Below are positions 40,870 to 53,465 of a DNA stretch of 64,000 bases, piece by piece (the stretch's first letter is position 1; every line of letters begins with the position of its first letter). The translations under genes and the position numbers were made by a program. Source of the stretch: an uncultured Thalassolituus sp. (lineage in GTDB: Bacteria > Pseudomonadota > Gammaproteobacteria > Pseudomonadales > Oceanobacteraceae); assembly GCA_913061435.1 (NCBI GenBank), contig CAJXUK010000002.1, positions 103,171 to 167,170 on the forward strand, given 5' to 3'. Under the pieces are notes generated by a model that was not told where the DNA came from, did no database searches, and worked only from the letters and a program-made list of their open reading frames with translations.

Positions 40870-43800
40870 TTATTCAACTGTAACGGGCAAAGTTCTGTTT
40901 GTTTCTAAGCCATTTGCAGAAAAATTAATCGCTCTTACTTTTAACGAGCCATCACCCGCCCCAGTAACAGGAGTCGACAGTTGTAATTGATAACTGCCAT
41001 CAGCCGCTAAGTCACTACCAAAAATTTGGAAGCGCTCTGCTTGCGGTGTAGCAACACCCGCTGAATAGCTTGCTTGATCGAAGTTTTCAGCTTCAAAAAT
41101 AATGATATCGGAAGCGGAAGGCACAGTGCCACAAGCATCCTCAAATTTAAAGGTCACAATTTGTTCTTGCGGACCACTTGAAATATCAATTACAAAATCA
41201 TTTGTTTGTATCTTGATACGAGGATCATCTGTCAACTCAACTGTTGATATAGAACCTGCAATACCACCATCAGGACCAGCTGCTGACAGACGCACAAGAC
41301 CTTTTTTGTCTTCGAAGGTATCATCACGTCTTATCGTTACAGGGATCTTCACAGCTTCTGTTAAATTTGAGTTACCAATCGCATCTGGCTGTGCATCAAC
41401 TTCAAAACCCTCAGCTTCGAGTGTTAACGCAGTGCCGTTAATTGGCGTATTACCATTGTAATCACTAACAGAGAAATTAAAGGTTACAAACTCTTCGTTA
41501 AATACATTAATACAGGTTGCTGCTGATAAGTCTGCTGTTTTACCACCAACTATAGAATCAATCTTAAAGCCAACATTATCAGAAGCCATCACCAACTGAG
41601 CTTCACGATAAATATGAACCAAGCTAGTGCAGTGTCCCAAACCTAAGTCTCTTGTGTCTTGAGTACAAGTACTGCCTTGGTAATATGAAGGTTCAGCATC
41701 TTGAGTTCCGTTGGCTACATACTCAATCAACTGTTCAAACGGGTTATTCTCATCAGGAGCGGTGTACACACCATCCTCATTGGCGTCTAAGTAAGCTTCT
41801 GCCATTGGGGTGTAATCTTCTCCGTTATCAAAACGACCATTACCGTTCGTGTCAGCATAGTTAACTTCGCCGTCAAGGTAAGCCAAGATCGTTACTAAGC
41901 CAGAGCGGCCACCATTCCATGCAGGATTAACATCTACTCCAGGCCCAGCACCAAATAGCTGAGAACTAGGGTCATTGGTTGGGTGCTCTAATGCTGATTG
42001 GCTCTGCTGCTTAGCACTATTATCTTTACTAAAGCCCGGTCTAGGGTTAGCTGCTGTCCAGCTTACAGAACAACTACCATTAGATGTTTCACACGTAGGC
42101 TCTACAAACCCACCATCAGCAATAAAATTAACGATGGTGCCATCTGGTACAGGGTTCTGGAAGCGGTCAGCTAAAAATACAGTCGCTGATACCGTCTCAC
42201 CAAAGAAATTCCAACCACGTGGATTTAAGATATCAAGAACAAGACTAAAAGATGTCTGAACTGGAATACCGGTAGTAATACTGATACCAAAAGATTGAGT
42301 TCTTAGTAGAGTGCCGTCATTCTTTTCAGCCACCGCTAGAACAGTCACTAGACCGTGAGTAGTTCCAGACTTAACAGTAATGGTTACAATACCTGCAGCA
42401 TTAGTACTGGCAAGTACTTCACCTTCACCCTGAATGCTTCCAGAAGTACCGCCCGATAGAGAGGCACCAACAGATTTGTTAGATAGGCTAAAGGCAACCT
42501 GTTTACCACTAATTGGCTGATTAAACTCATCTTTAACTATGAAACTAACCGTTGTCGTCTCAGGCAAGTCAGAAAACGATATATTCTGCATAGCAATCTT
42601 GCGATCAGTCATATCCTGATATTCAATACTATTGGATTCAGGCAGCGCGATTGTAATATCGCCCTTGGCAATAGCTATTGATGTTGTGGTATTTACAACA
42701 TTATCTTCCACAGCATAAAGCGCTGCATTGATCGTATCCTGTTCTTTACAGCCGCTTGCCGTATAGAAAGTTGTTGCAGTACCAGAAGTTGTTCTGATTT
42801 GCGTATTATCAAAACTTGCATTACCGCCTGTAACACAGGCAGAACTAAATACGACCGCATACTCAGTGTCGGTAATTAACGTATTAGCATTAGCTGTGAT
42901 GTCAGCAATATTAACAGATACCCCAATTGTCTGGCGCGCCGCTATGCTCGTTTCAGAAAATTGTAGTTCACCCGCGGTGAACGTAGTGGTTGAACCTGTA
43001 CCCAGTGCAGGTTGAGCGGGCACTAAACTTTCGCTAATCGTAATATCACCGGTTAATGTATCAAGTACTTCATCAAACTTATTGAATAACGTTAAAGTCA
43101 CTGTATCCGTAGTACAAGCTTGAGCATCACCGTCATATCTTGTTTCAATAGCAGATGAAAGGTTATTAGTAACAATACTGAAACCTGCGGTTGGGCAGGC
43201 CGAGCTCCACTCCACATAGTAATCCGCAGAATTTAGAACAGTATTTACATTAAGAGGATCTACTGCAGTAGCTTTCAGTTTCGTCGATGCTTCATCAACA
43301 AGGTTTAAGTTACCCTCAAAAGCGTTATCAATGAAATCTACACCACTTTTATTACCCAGCTTTGGCAGTCCTGTTTTCACTTGAGCTGACGCTGTAGCCA
43401 AAGGCGTGGCTGTTGCAATATCTGCGTCAGCTGAAAATAATTCAACCGTGATAACATCATCAGTATCACACGTTCTGTTAAAATACGTATTGATAACAGT
43501 ACCCGTGCTATCAGCGATAGTATTTGAACTGAAACTCACAGTATTACTAGGACAATTTGTTTCGAAATTGTATAAATACTTAGCATCTAAAAGTGAGTTA
43601 TTGCTATCAGTATTAACGCCATTAACGGTTAGTACGACGGAACTGCCAGCCAAAGCATAATCTGCACTTAGCGAGATAGCACCTGCATTAAAATCGCTAC
43701 CATTCCCTGCACCGAGACCTGGTTTGACAACCTGAGTTACCGAGCTACCTGGATCACTCACAGAACCATCATCGCCGCCTGTTGTACCACCTGTAGTTCC

Positions 43801-43938
43801 ACCACCGGTTGTACCACCAGTAGTTTGATTACCATCCCCTAGGCTAGGTGAATCGGAATCTTTATCTGGGCTTCCACCACCACAGGCAATCAACGACGTC
43901 ATTAAAAACGAGGTTAATGTAAGTTTGATCAAGTTCAT
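40870..43938 (-). CDS. Large Ig-like-repeat surface lipoprotein
   Basis: A 1022-residue protein from ATG 43938, with GGAG eight bases upstream; the frame runs 21 codons further but without a signal. The lipobox is SLIAC (Cys19), followed by a Gly/Thr-rich flexible linker (about 36-60). Three similar segments follow at about 72-190, 191-305 and 308-430, each with one cysteine pair (129/157, 248/275, 368/397) and a start of the form LGxGxxxxF. Then come Big-1/invasin-type Ig-like domains (about 440-650; SFIVKDEFNQPISGKQVAF), Asp/Asn-rich loops like calcium sites (DTNGNGRFDNGED, DANEDGVY) and two further beta domains. Probably an outer-surface adhesin or structural lipoprotein; no partner gene is visible. 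Confidence 0.75.
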   Translation of the reverse strand: MNLIKLTLTSFLMTSLIACGGGSPDKDSDSPSLGDGNQTTGGTTGGGTTGGTTGGDDGSVSDPGSSVTQVVKPGLGAGNGSDFNAGAISLSADYALAGSSVVLTVNGVNTDSNNSLLDAKYLYNFETNCPSNTVSFSSNTIADSTGTVINTYFNRTCDTDDVITVELFSADADIATATPLATASAQVKTGLPKLGNKSGVDFIDNAFEGNLNLVDEASTKLKATAVDPLNVNTVLNSADYYVEWSSACPTAGFSIVTNNLSSAIETRYDGDAQACTTDTVTLTLFNKFDEVLDTLTGDITISESLVPAQPALGTGSTTTFTAGELQFSETSIAARQTIGVSVNIADITANANTLITDTEYAVVFSSACVTGGNASFDNTQIRTTSGTATTFYTASGCKEQDTINAALYAVEDNVVNTTTSIAIAKGDITIALPESNSIEYQDMTDRKIAMQNISFSDLPETTTVSFIVKDEFNQPISGKQVAFSLSNKSVGASLSGGTSGSIQGEGEVLASTNAAGIVTITVKSGTTHGLVTVLAVAEKNDGTLLRTQSFGISITTGIPVQTSFSLVLDILNPRGWNFFGETVSATVFLADRFQNPVPDGTIVNFIADGGFVEPTCETSNGSCSVSWTAANPRPGFSKDNSAKQQSQSALEHPTNDPSSQLFGAGPGVDVNPAWNGGRSGLVTILAYLDGEVNYADTNGNGRFDNGEDYTPMAEAYLDANEDGVYTAPDENNPFEQLIEYVANGTQDAEPSYYQGSTCTQDTRDLGLGHCTSLVHIYREAQLVMASDNVGFKIDSIVGGKTADLSAATCINVFNEEFVTFNFSVSDYNGNTPINGTALTLEAEGFEVDAQPDAIGNSNLTEAVKIPVTIRRDDTFEDKKGLVRLSAAGPDGGIAGSISTVELTDDPRIKIQTNDFVIDISSGPQEQIVTFKFEDACGTVPSASDIIIFEAENFDQASYSAGVATPQAERFQIFGSDLAADGSYQLQLSTPVTGAGDGSLKVRAINFSANGLETNRTLPVTVE

Positions 43939-44096
43939 TAATATAGCTCCATGGAAGGGATTCCCTAAAATGATCGACTCAATCTGCGAGTGACCATGCA
44001 CATAATATTATTTTGCATTAGCTTAACACTTATAAATAGTCATAAGCTAGATAGTAAACACCTCAGTTTGTGCCGATTTTAAGCTTTGCACAAACG

Positions 44097-44122
44097 AAAA
44101 ACGCGACTTATGTCGCGTTTTT
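44097..44122. terminator. Intrinsic terminator after gltD
   Basis: AAAAACGCGAC, TTAT loop, GTCGCGTTTTT. T-runs on both strands; on the minus strand it ends gltBD. Confidence 0.88.
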
Positions 44123-44163
44123 CGGTTTTAACTGTTCATTTGCTAAAGAGCGCGCAAAAATAG

Positions 44164-45594
<1,431 letters not shown>

Positions 45595-45667
45595 TCACTC
45601 GTCCGCGGGCCTTGCCCTGCTCGATATACCAACGAGCAGACAACAAGACCAGCCTATTTTGAAACGC

Positions 45668-48600
45668 TTACTCTGGACGAGCTCGCACGTTATCTAACAA
45701 CTGCTGTAAATCTGCAGCTTTAGGTTTAACCAACCAGAACTTACCGACATAATCGTCGAAATCTTCTAACAGCTCTTTACCCCAAGAGCTGCCTGTTTCT
45801 TCAACATATTCGGCTAATACACCGCGTAGATGATTTCGATAACCTTCGCTAAACTCATTGGTAATACGGTCAATTTCTACCAGTTCGTGGTTGTATAGAT
45901 CAACAAAGTCACGATCTAGGTCGAGTACGTAAGCGAAACCGCCTGTCATACCTGCACCAAAGTTGTAACCCGTTCTACCTAATACACATACCATGCCGCC
46001 AGTCATGTATTCACAACAGTGATCGCCTGCACCTTCAACAACCGCATGAGCGCCCGAGTTACGAACTGCAAAACGTTCACCAGCACGACCTGCTGCCAGC
46101 AATTTACCGCCGGTTGCGCCGTATAAGCAGGTATTACCGACAATAGAGGTATCTTCTGTTTTGAATTCAGAACCTTTGGGGGGATATACAACCAACTTAC
46201 CGCCTGTCATGCCTTTACCGACGTAATCGTTAGCATCGCCTTCAAGACGCATTTCTAAACCACCTGCGTTCCAAACACCCCAAGACTGGCCCACGGTACC
46301 GGTTAAGTTTAACTTAATTGGTGCACTTGCCATGCCTTGGTTGCCGTGGCGCTTAGCGATTTCTCCCGATAGACGAGCACCAACAGAACGGTCACAGTTG
46401 GTCACGTTAAAGCTGTATTCGCCGCCAGTTTTGGCTTCGATCGTTGGCAGTGTCGCCTTTACCATTTCTTCGGCTAATGCCGCTTTATCAAATGGCTCAT
46501 TACGCTCAACTTCAACCGTATGTGGCTTATCGGCAGGGATATGATCATTAGCAAGCAGTGGCGTTAGGTCTAAATGACGTTGTTTTGAAGTGTTACCCTC
46601 AATCATTTCTAATAAATCGGTACGGCCAACCAACTCTTCCATGGTACGAATGCCCATTTGAGCCATCCAGCCACGAATTTCTTCGGCGATAAAGTAGAAG
46701 TAGTTCTTAACCATTTCGGCGGTGCCGATGTAGTGCTTTTCACGTAGTGCTGCATTTTGCGTGGCAACGCCAGTCGCGCAGTTGTTCAAGTGACAAATAC
46801 GCAAGTATTTACAACCGACAGCCACCATTGGCAAGGTACCAAAACCAAACGATTCTGCACCCAAAATTGCACCTTTGACTACGTCTAAGCCCGATTTTAA
46901 ACCGCCATCGGTTTGTACTCTAACCTTGCCACGCAAATCATTTGCACGCAGTGCTTGATGCGCTTCGGCTAGACCAAGCTCCCAAGGAGAACCCGCGTAT
47001 TTAATAGACGTTAATGGCGAAGCGGCTGTACCACCGTCGTAACCAGAAATCGTAATCAAATCGGCATAAGCTTTTGCTACACCCGCTGCGATGGTTCCCA
47101 CACCTGGCTCTGATACCAGTTTCACAGAAACCAAAGCCGTTGGGTTTACTTGCTTCAAGTCGAAAATCAGCTGGGCTAAATCTTCAATCGAATAAATATC
47201 GTGATGCGGTGGTGGTGAAATCAATGTTACACCAGGAACCGAATAACGTAAGGTAGCAATCAGTTTGTTAACTTTACCACCCGGTAGCTGACCACCTTCA
47301 CCCGGCTTAGCGCCCTGGGCTACTTTGATCTGTAAAACATCGGCGTTGGATAAGTACGCTGGGGTAACACCAAAACGACCAGAAGCAATCTGCTTAATAC
47401 TGGAGTTTTTGTTAGTGCCATAGCGTTTAGGGTCTTCACCACCTTCGCCCGAGTTGGATCGACCACCCAGTTCGTTCATCGCTTCGGCAAGCGCTTCGTG
47501 TGCTTCAGGAGACAAAGCACCTAAAGACATTGCTGCGGTATCAAAACGCTTAAACAGCGCTTTAACGGGTTCAACTTCAGAAATATCAATTGGCGTTATA
47601 TCTTTGCGCAACGCTAACAGATCACGAATGGTCGCTACCGGACGATTATTAACTAAATCGGCAAAGCGGTCATAAGCTTTCTGATCATTTTGTTGAACAG
47701 CTTGTTGAATATTTAATACAACATCAGGGTTGTAAGCGTGATACTCACCGCCATGCACATATTTAAGTAAGCCACCTTGTTCTAGAGGCTTACGAGCAGA
47801 CCATGCGTTCTTTTCTACCCACTGAAGATCGTCTTGGAAATCCTCGAAAGTTGCACCGGATATACGGCTGCTTACGCCTGCAAAACATAAGTCGATAACT
47901 TCTTCGCTTAGACCAATGGCTTCAAATAATTGAGAGCCACGATAAGAAGCGATGGTAGAAATGCCCATTTTCGACAAGATTTTCATCAAACCTTTACGGA
48001 TACCCTTACGGAAGTTTTGCTGGTGTCTTAGTGGGTCACCCTGCAACTCTTTGGTGTTGTTCAAATCGGTAATGATGTCGTACGCCAACCAGGGGTAAAC
48101 CGCTGTTGCACCAAAACCTAATAAAACTGCAAATTGATGTGAGTCGCGGGCAGCACCGGTTTCAACAATAATATTGGAATCACAGCGCAAGCCTTTTGCA
48201 ACCAAATGGTGATGCACAGCACCCGTTGCCATCGCTGCAGGTATGATTAATTCACCCGGGGCAACATGACGGTCGCTTAAAATTAAAATCACCGCACCAT
48301 CGCGAACTTGTTGCTCTGCTTTTTCTGCTACTGCTTCAATCGCAGCTTTTAGGCCAAGTTCTGGCGTATAAGCAAGATTAATCGTAACGTGCTTAAAGTC
48401 ATCACTGCCGGTGTTTTTCAAGCCGTGGAATTTCAATGGCGAAACAACCGGCGAGGTTAAGATAATGCGTTTAGCATGATCTGGCTGCTCGTCAAATACG
48501 TTTTTCTCGGCACCAATACAAGTTTCTAACGACATCACGATAGATTCGCGCAATGGATCGATCGGCGGGTTAGTAACCTGAGCGAATTTTTGACGGAAGT

Positions 48601-50134
48601 AATCTGCCACATGACGAACACGCTGAGACAGCACGGCCATTGGCGTATCGTCGCCCATCGAACCGGTTGCTTCCTGGCCTGCTTCTGCCATTGGGCGAAT
48701 AACTTGGTCACGCTCTTCAAAACTCACTAACTGCAGCTTTTGATGAGCCTTTAACTCTTCTGGCGTTGCCGGCTGCTCATTTTGTAACGCTTGCAACTGT
48801 AAACGCGACTCAAGACGAACACCGTTTTCTTTTAGCCATTTTTTGTAAGGTTTACGGTTCTTTAATAGGTTATCAACCGCTTCAGCATCCATAATTGTGC
48901 CGGTTTGTGTATCAATCGCTAGAATTTCACCTGGACCAACACGACCTTTAGCAATAACGTCTTCAGGCTTATAACCATGAACACCGACTTCAGAAGCAAC
49001 AGTGATAAAACCATCTTTGGTAGTTACCCAACGCGATGGACGTAAACCGTTACGATCTAAGCCACATACGGCATAACGACCGTCTGTCATTACTAAGCCT
49101 GCAGGGCCATCCCAAGGCTCCATGTGCATTGAATTGTACTCATAAAATGCACGTAGATTTGGATCCATGGTTTCGACGTTTTGCCACGCAGGCGGAATCA
49201 TCATTCGCACTGCACGAAACAAACCCATACCACCGGTTACCAACAGTTCTAACATGTTATCCATAGAAGATGAGTCAGAACCCGTGGTATTTACCACTGG
49301 CGATAAGGCTTCTAAGTTTGGCAACAATTCGCTTTGAAATTTATTACGACGCGCATTTGCCCAGTTACGGTTACCACTAATGGTATTAATTTCACCATTG
49401 TGCGCCAACATACGGAACGGCTGCGCCAAAGGCCAACGCGGTTGCGTATTAGTTGAAAAGCGTTGATGGAAAACACAAATTGCTGTTTCTAAACGCTCAT
49501 CGGCCAAGTCTAAAAAGAAAGCTGGCAAGTCAACAGGCATGGTTAAGCCTTTATATGACAATACGTTCTCTGACAGACTAGCGATGTAGAAATCTGGGTA
49601 TTGAACTAATGCTTTTTCGGCAAAGCGGCGAGCATAAAACAATTTAACGCCAAGGGTTTCACTGTCTAAAGCTTCGGTATTTTGTGCTTCGTCAGCGACA
49701 ATAAATACTTGTTCAAACCTTGGTAGACATTCAATCGCCATTGGACCTAGGCAATCATTATTAGTGGGCACTGTGCGCCATCCTAATACTTTCAAACCTT
49801 GCTCTGACATTGCTTTTTCTAGTGCGGCTTTTTGCTCGGCACAGATTGCATCGTCAAGATCCATAAACAACATACCCACGGCATATTGTTGTGGCAAATT
49901 GATATTTTGTTCTTGCGCGACTGCACGCAAAAATGAGTCCGGTTTTTGAATCAACATCCCACAACCGTCACCGGTCTTTCCATCTGCTGCGATACCACCG
50001 CGGTGGGTCATGCAGGTTAGGGAGTCAATTGCCGTCTCTAATAACTTGTGGCTGGTTTCACCCTTTATGTGGGCGATCAAACCAAATCCGCAGTTATCTT
50101 TAAAGTCACCTGGAGTATATAGGCCAGTTCTCAT
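45668..50134 (-). CDS. gltB: Glutamate synthase (NADPH) large subunit
   Basis: Makes two glutamates from glutamine and 2-oxoglutarate. The frame extends 50 codons upstream of ATG 50134 with no homologous sequence; GAGAG precedes this ATG, giving 1488 residues, near the family size. The glutaminase nucleophile is the Cys of [10 protein letters not shown] (about Cys15), exposed after removal of a short propeptide. The synthase domain holds the 3Fe-4S motif [12 protein letters not shown] (C-x5-C-x4-C). A C-terminal GXGXG beta-helix domain follows ([21 protein letters not shown] in part). First gene of gltBD. Confidence 0.97.
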   Translation of the reverse strand: MRTGLYTPGDFKDNCGFGLIAHIKGETSHKLLETAIDSLTCMTHRGGIAADGKTGDGCGMLIQKPDSFLRAVAQEQNINLPQQYAVGMLFMDLDDAICAEQKAALEKAMSEQGLKVLGWRTVPTNNDCLGPMAIECLPRFEQVFIVADEAQNTEALDSETLGVKLFYARRFAEKALVQYPDFYIASLSENVLSYKGLTMPVDLPAFFLDLADERLETAICVFHQRFSTNTQPRWPLAQPFRMLAHNGEINTISGNRNWANARRNKFQSELLPNLEALSPVVNTTGSDSSSMDNMLELLVTGGMGLFRAVRMMIPPAWQNVETMDPNLRAFYEYNSMHMEPWDGPAGLVMTDGRYAVCGLDRNGLRPSRWVTTKDGFITVASEVGVHGYKPEDVIAKGRVGPGEILAIDTQTGTIMDAEAVDNLLKNRKPYKKWLKENGVRLESRLQLQALQNEQPATPEELKAHQKLQLVSFEERDQVIRPMAEAGQEATGSMGDDTPMAVLSQRVRHVADYFRQKFAQVTNPPIDPLRESIVMSLETCIGAEKNVFDEQPDHAKRIILTSPVVSPLKFHGLKNTGSDDFKHVTINLAYTPELGLKAAIEAVAEKAEQQVRDGAVILILSDRHVAPGELIIPAAMATGAVHHHLVAKGLRCDSNIIVETGAARDSHQFAVLLGFGATAVYPWLAYDIITDLNNTKELQGDPLRHQQNFRKGIRKGLMKILSKMGISTIASYRGSQLFEAIGLSEEVIDLCFAGVSSRISGATFEDFQDDLQWVEKNAWSARKPLEQGGLLKYVHGGEYHAYNPDVVLNIQQAVQQNDQKAYDRFADLVNNRPVATIRDLLALRKDITPIDISEVEPVKALFKRFDTAAMSLGALSPEAHEALAEAMNELGGRSNSGEGGEDPKRYGTNKNSSIKQIASGRFGVTPAYLSNADVLQIKVAQGAKPGEGGQLPGGKVNKLIATLRYSVPGVTLISPPPHHDIYSIEDLAQLIFDLKQVNPTALVSVKLVSEPGVGTIAAGVAKAYADLITISGYDGGTAASPLTSIKYAGSPWELGLAEAHQALRANDLRGKVRVQTDGGLKSGLDVVKGAILGAESFGFGTLPMVAVGCKYLRICHLNNCATGVATQNAALREKHYIGTAEMVKNYFYFIAEEIRGWMAQMGIRTMEELVGRTDLLEMIEGNTSKQRHLDLTPLLANDHIPADKPHTVEVERNEPFDKAALAEEMVKATLPTIEAKTGGEYSFNVTNCDRSVGARLSGEIAKRHGNQGMASAPIKLNLTGTVGQSWGVWNAGGLEMRLEGDANDYVGKGMTGGKLVVYPPKGSEFKTEDTSIVGNTCLYGATGGKLLAAGRAGERFAVRNSGAHAVVEGAGDHCCEYMTGGMVCVLGRTGYNFGAGMTGGFAYVLDLDRDFVDLYNHELVEIDRITNEFSEGYRNHLRGVLAEYVEETGSSWGKELLEDFDDYVGKFWLVKPKAADLQQLLDNVRARPE

Positions 50135-50275
50135 AGAACAGCTCTCATTTAACAAATAAACAGAAAATTCAATGGGCTTCGATTGCCCAACGCTCAAAAA
50201 GATGAACAACGTAAACTTTTTAGGGGGAGGGTATTCTACACTTATGCTATTTTTGTAACAAATAAACACACAGCG

Positions 50276-50296
50276 CCTGCTCATTATATGAGCAGG
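50276..50296 (-). terminator. Hairpin downstream of the damX-like gene? (upstream of gltB)
   Basis: CCTGCTCAT and ATGAGCAGG are 9-bp perfect arms. It lies 30 bp past the damX-like stop on the minus strand. It lacks a T-run, so termination is only a guess; it could also be part of the gltB leader. Confidence 0.4.
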
Positions 50297-50326
50297 ATTT
50301 AGGCGATATTTGAGCTTTTTATTCGT

Positions 50327-51781
50327 TTATTTAAACGATTTTATTTGCTCTTTAACAGGAATAATCGAACGAATCCAAGGACTCTGTTGTTGCAATTTTT
50401 TGGGTAATTGCTTCGATTTTTGTACGGCTGCGGCACGAGTTTCAAACGGCCCAGCAACTACAACATGCCATACTTTATCCTTATAAGTGGTCTTATAGGT
50501 ACTTAATGATAAATCGTTGCTGTTGTATTTCTTGATGAATTTCTGGGTGTTTTTTTCGCTGTGTGCACCAAAAAGTTGCATTACAAAGCCAGTATTGGCG
50601 CTGGCTAGCAAGGATTTCTCGTCGTTGCTGAAAGTATTACTGGCAACAATCGGTGCAACGGCCTCTGGAGCAACTTCTTTATTAGCGACTTCTTTAGTAA
50701 CCACTTTGGCTAGTTCTGTTGTCGCAACAACAGGCGTTTCAACCGCAGTCGATTCTGCCGTGTCTATAAAGTTGAAATCTATTTCTTGTTCCTCAATTGC
50801 ATCTGCGTCATCGACTGGCAATTTTTCAGCGACGGTTATTTTGTCAACATTGTCGGGGTTTTTGTTGACTGAGTCTTCTATTGACGGATTTTCTAACGCC
50901 AAAACAGACTCTTTTACTGAAATTTGTGCTTCAGGTGCTGGCATTTCGTCTTCTAAATTACCCTGAGACTGATACACATAGGCCATCACCAAGGCCGACG
51001 CTACCAACACCATAGCGGCCACGTGCGTAATTGGAAATTTGCTCGCCGCAGTGGTTTTATTGCCAGCAAGTAGCTGTTGAGCAATATAAAGTAGCTTGCC
51101 AGGATTACCTGCGCTTTGGCTTAAAATATAATCAACATCTTCTCCTGACCATTCTTTAGCAGGAAAGCTTTGCAGTAACATGACTTCCGATTCATCAGAA
51201 CTAAAGGCTTCTAGCTGCATCACATGAACAGGGGCTTGTGGTTCCGACACAGCGGCCAGGCGGTTTTCAAATTCAGGGGGCGCTAGCAACATAATATGTA
51301 AAATATTAGGTACTAATAACGCCAAATTGTTAAGGTCTTCTAAGGTGTCATCCGATAATTGATCAGCTTGGTCTAAAATCAACAACATGGAGCCTTGCTC
51401 GTCATTCGACAACTCTATGCAATGAGCAACAATTTGACTTTCAATCTCTTCAATTTCATTAGAATGCTCTGCAAGATCAAAAAATTGCGCCAGCTTTTGC
51501 AGCAAATCGACATAACCCAGGGTGATGTCTGCTTCAATCATTAAGCTTTGATCAGGTGCTTCACGCGAGGCTAATAGCGCTTGGGCAATAAATGTTTTAC
51601 CCATGCCGCGTTCGCCACTCAGAAAAATCAACAACTCGCTATACATGGATAGGTGCTGGAGCAGCTCTAATTGATTTATCTGTGAATCAACCAAAGCAGG
51701 AGGGGCAAATACGTTGGTAGGTGCTTGATATTCTTCATTAGAAAAACCAATATCATCGAATGCTGGGGTCTCTTTATCCAT
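50327..51781 (-). CDS. DamX-like protein: AAA ATPase domain, membrane helix, SPOR domain
   Basis: A 484-residue protein. The N-terminal ExeA/AAA-type ATPase part has Walker A GERGMGKT (56-63) and Walker B LLILDQAD (about 133-140). One membrane helix follows at about 250-270 (HVAAMVLVASALVMAYVY), then an acidic periplasmic linker and a C-terminal SPOR domain (about 400-480; FVMQLFGAHSEKN, WHVVVAGPFETRAAAVQKS). Enterobacterial DamX lacks a clear ATPase; the fused form is usual in pseudomonads at this place after aroB. SPOR targets it to septal glycan, so a division role is likely; what the ATPase does is unknown. Confidence 0.85.
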   Translation of the reverse strand: MDKETPAFDDIGFSNEEYQAPTNVFAPPALVDSQINQLELLQHLSMYSELLIFLSGERGMGKTFIAQALLASREAPDQSLMIEADITLGYVDLLQKLAQFFDLAEHSNEIEEIESQIVAHCIELSNDEQGSMLLILDQADQLSDDTLEDLNNLALLVPNILHIMLLAPPEFENRLAAVSEPQAPVHVMQLEAFSSDESEVMLLQSFPAKEWSGEDVDYILSQSAGNPGKLLYIAQQLLAGNKTTAASKFPITHVAAMVLVASALVMAYVYQSQGNLEDEMPAPEAQISVKESVLALENPSIEDSVNKNPDNVDKITVAEKLPVDDADAIEEQEIDFNFIDTAESTAVETPVVATTELAKVVTKEVANKEVAPEAVAPIVASNTFSNDEKSLLASANTGFVMQLFGAHSEKNTQKFIKKYNSNDLSLSTYKTTYKDKVWHVVVAGPFETRAAAVQKSKQLPKKLQQQSPWIRSIIPVKEQIKSFK

Positions 51782-51796
51782 TACGTCCTCCTTTTT

Positions 51797-52915
51797 CTAT
51801 TGTGTTATTGATGTATCTGATTGCGTTAAACAGCCTAATTTCTCACCGGCAGCCAAGGTCTGATGCAGCGTTTCGGCTGAGAAATCAGAAGTAACAAGTG
51901 CTTGCCCGATAGCAGTTAACAATACTAGGCGTAACTGACCATCCAAGACTTTCTTATCTACTTGCATTAGATCAATAAAATCTTGGTTATTCATTTCACT
52001 AGGTGGCACACAAGGTAACTGAGCTCGTTTAAGCAGTTGCTGCAAATGCTGCACTTCTTGTAGTGTTATGTTGCCTAAACGCCAAGACATATCGGCTGCC
52101 ATTACCATACCTGCTGCTACCGCTTCACCATGCAACCAAACACCATAACCCTGATTGGTTTCTATGGCGTGTCCAAAGGTATGGCCTAGATTTAAGATAG
52201 CGCGAATTCCACCTTCTTTTTCATCTTGGGCAACCACTGCTGCCTTATCTAAGCAACTTAACTCAACGGCTTTCGAAAGGGCTTGTGTATCAAAAGCGAC
52301 TAACGCTTCCATATTAGCGTCTAACCATTGATAAAAATCTTGATTACAAATTAAGCCATATTTAACAACTTCAGCAATACCAGCAGATAACTCTCTTTGG
52401 GGTAAAGTTTTCAATACTGAAATATCAGCAATAACCGCTTTGGGCTGATAAAAAGCACCAATCATGTTTTTGCCTAGAGGGTGGTTGACCGCGGTTTTAC
52501 CACCAACAGAGGAATCTACCTGAGATAACAAGGTAGTCGGCACCTGAATAAAATCAACACCGCGTTGATAACAAGACGCCGCAAAGCCTGTCATATCGCC
52601 AATAACTCCACCACCTAAAGCTATCAGTGTAGTCGTACGATTGTGACGCTTACTTAGTAATGCATCAAAAATAAGGTTTAACGTATCAAGGTTTTTATAT
52701 TCTTCGCCGTCGGGCAGAATAACTTCGTCAACACTAAAGTGCTGTAAGGACGATTTAACCTGTTCGAGATAAAGCGGGGCAACCGTTGTATTGGTAACAA
52801 TCATAACCTGCTTACCATTAATGTAAGGTGTAAACAGGTCAGGGTTTGAAATTAATGATTCACCGATAAATATGGGGTAACTACGATCTGCTAGATCAAC
52901 TGTAAGTGTCTTCAT
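51797..52915 (-). CDS. aroB: 3-dehydroquinate synthase
   Basis: Second step of the shikimate pathway, cyclising DAHP with NAD+ and zinc. ATG 52915 ([18 protein letters not shown]) matches homologues; the frame opens four codons earlier. The product is 372 residues. Family motifs: [13 protein letters not shown], a lysine-rich region [18 protein letters not shown] (about 145-162), GIAEVVKYG, the zinc-ligand segment [12 protein letters not shown], and [10 protein letters not shown]. It overlaps aroK by 20 bp, so the two are coupled. Confidence 0.97.
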   Translation of the reverse strand: MKTLTVDLADRSYPIFIGESLISNPDLFTPYINGKQVMIVTNTTVAPLYLEQVKSSLQHFSVDEVILPDGEEYKNLDTLNLIFDALLSKRHNRTTTLIALGGGVIGDMTGFAASCYQRGVDFIQVPTTLLSQVDSSVGGKTAVNHPLGKNMIGAFYQPKAVIADISVLKTLPQRELSAGIAEVVKYGLICNQDFYQWLDANMEALVAFDTQALSKAVELSCLDKAAVVAQDEKEGGIRAILNLGHTFGHAIETNQGYGVWLHGEAVAAGMVMAADMSWRLGNITLQEVQHLQQLLKRAQLPCVPPSEMNNQDFIDLMQVDKKVLDGQLRLVLLTAIGQALVTSDFSAETLHQTLAAGEKLGCLTQSDTSITQ

Positions 52916-53450
52916 TATTGCCATCAATAATTTGAGTTTCTTCTAAACGTCGCAATATTTCATTTACAACATTTTTGGGATTTCGCTGATCCGTTTGAAT
53001 CACAATATCAGCAATTTCTTGGTAGAGTGGGTCCCTTTTAGCAAACAAATCGCTTAAAACTTGCTTAGGGTCTTCGGTTTGCAGCAGTGGCCGATTTTTA
53101 TCACGACTGGTCCGAGCAAGCTGCTGTTCGACCGATGTTCTGAGATAAACAACAGTGCCTCGTGCAGCTAAGTGCGAACGATTGGCAGCACGCATAACCA
53201 CGCCGCCACCGGTTGCTAAAAGGATACCGGACATTTGAGTAAGGTCATCGATCACGCTTACTTCTCGCGCTCGAAAGCCCTCTTCGCCTTCTTTATCAAA
53301 AATCCATGGAATATTGGTGCCGCAGCGGGCTTCTATCTCTCGGTCCGAATCAATAAATTCTAAATTCAGGTGATTAGATAAAAGACGACCGATGGTGCTT
53401 TTTCCAGCGCCCATCGGTCCGACTAAGTATAAATTTAACGTGTGTGACAT
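52896..53450 (-). CDS. aroK: Shikimate kinase
   Basis: Phosphorylates shikimate at O3 using ATP. The protein is 184 residues with P-loop GPMGAGKS at 11-18, the shikimate-binding FIDSDREIE (Asp of the DSD), [21 protein letters not shown] (about 80) and lid Arg in [11 protein letters not shown]. It begins five bases after pilQ; codons 3-7 repeat a 13-bp sequence from the pilQ stop region. Same pil-aro order as in Pseudomonas. Confidence 0.97.
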   Translation of the reverse strand: MSHTLNLYLVGPMGAGKSTIGRLLSNHLNLEFIDSDREIEARCGTNIPWIFDKEGEEGFRAREVSVIDDLTQMSGILLATGGGVVMRAANRSHLAARGTVVYLRTSVEQQLARTSRDKNRPLLQTEDPKQVLSDLFAKRDPLYQEIADIVIQTDQRNPKNVVNEILRRLEETQIIDGNNEDTYS

Positions 53451-53465
53451 CTAATTTAACGTGTG
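53432..53465. repeat. 13-bp direct repeat spanning the pilQ stop and the aroK start
   Basis: AATTTAACGTGTG at 53432-53444 (inside aroK codons 2-7) and 53453-53465 (over the pilQ stop). Period 21 bp. Confidence 0.8.

Noticed and set aside
41652..42259. Plus-strand ORFs inside the Ig-like lipoprotein gene
   Set aside because: Shadow frames of a long ORF with a clear signal peptide and Shine-Dalgarno.
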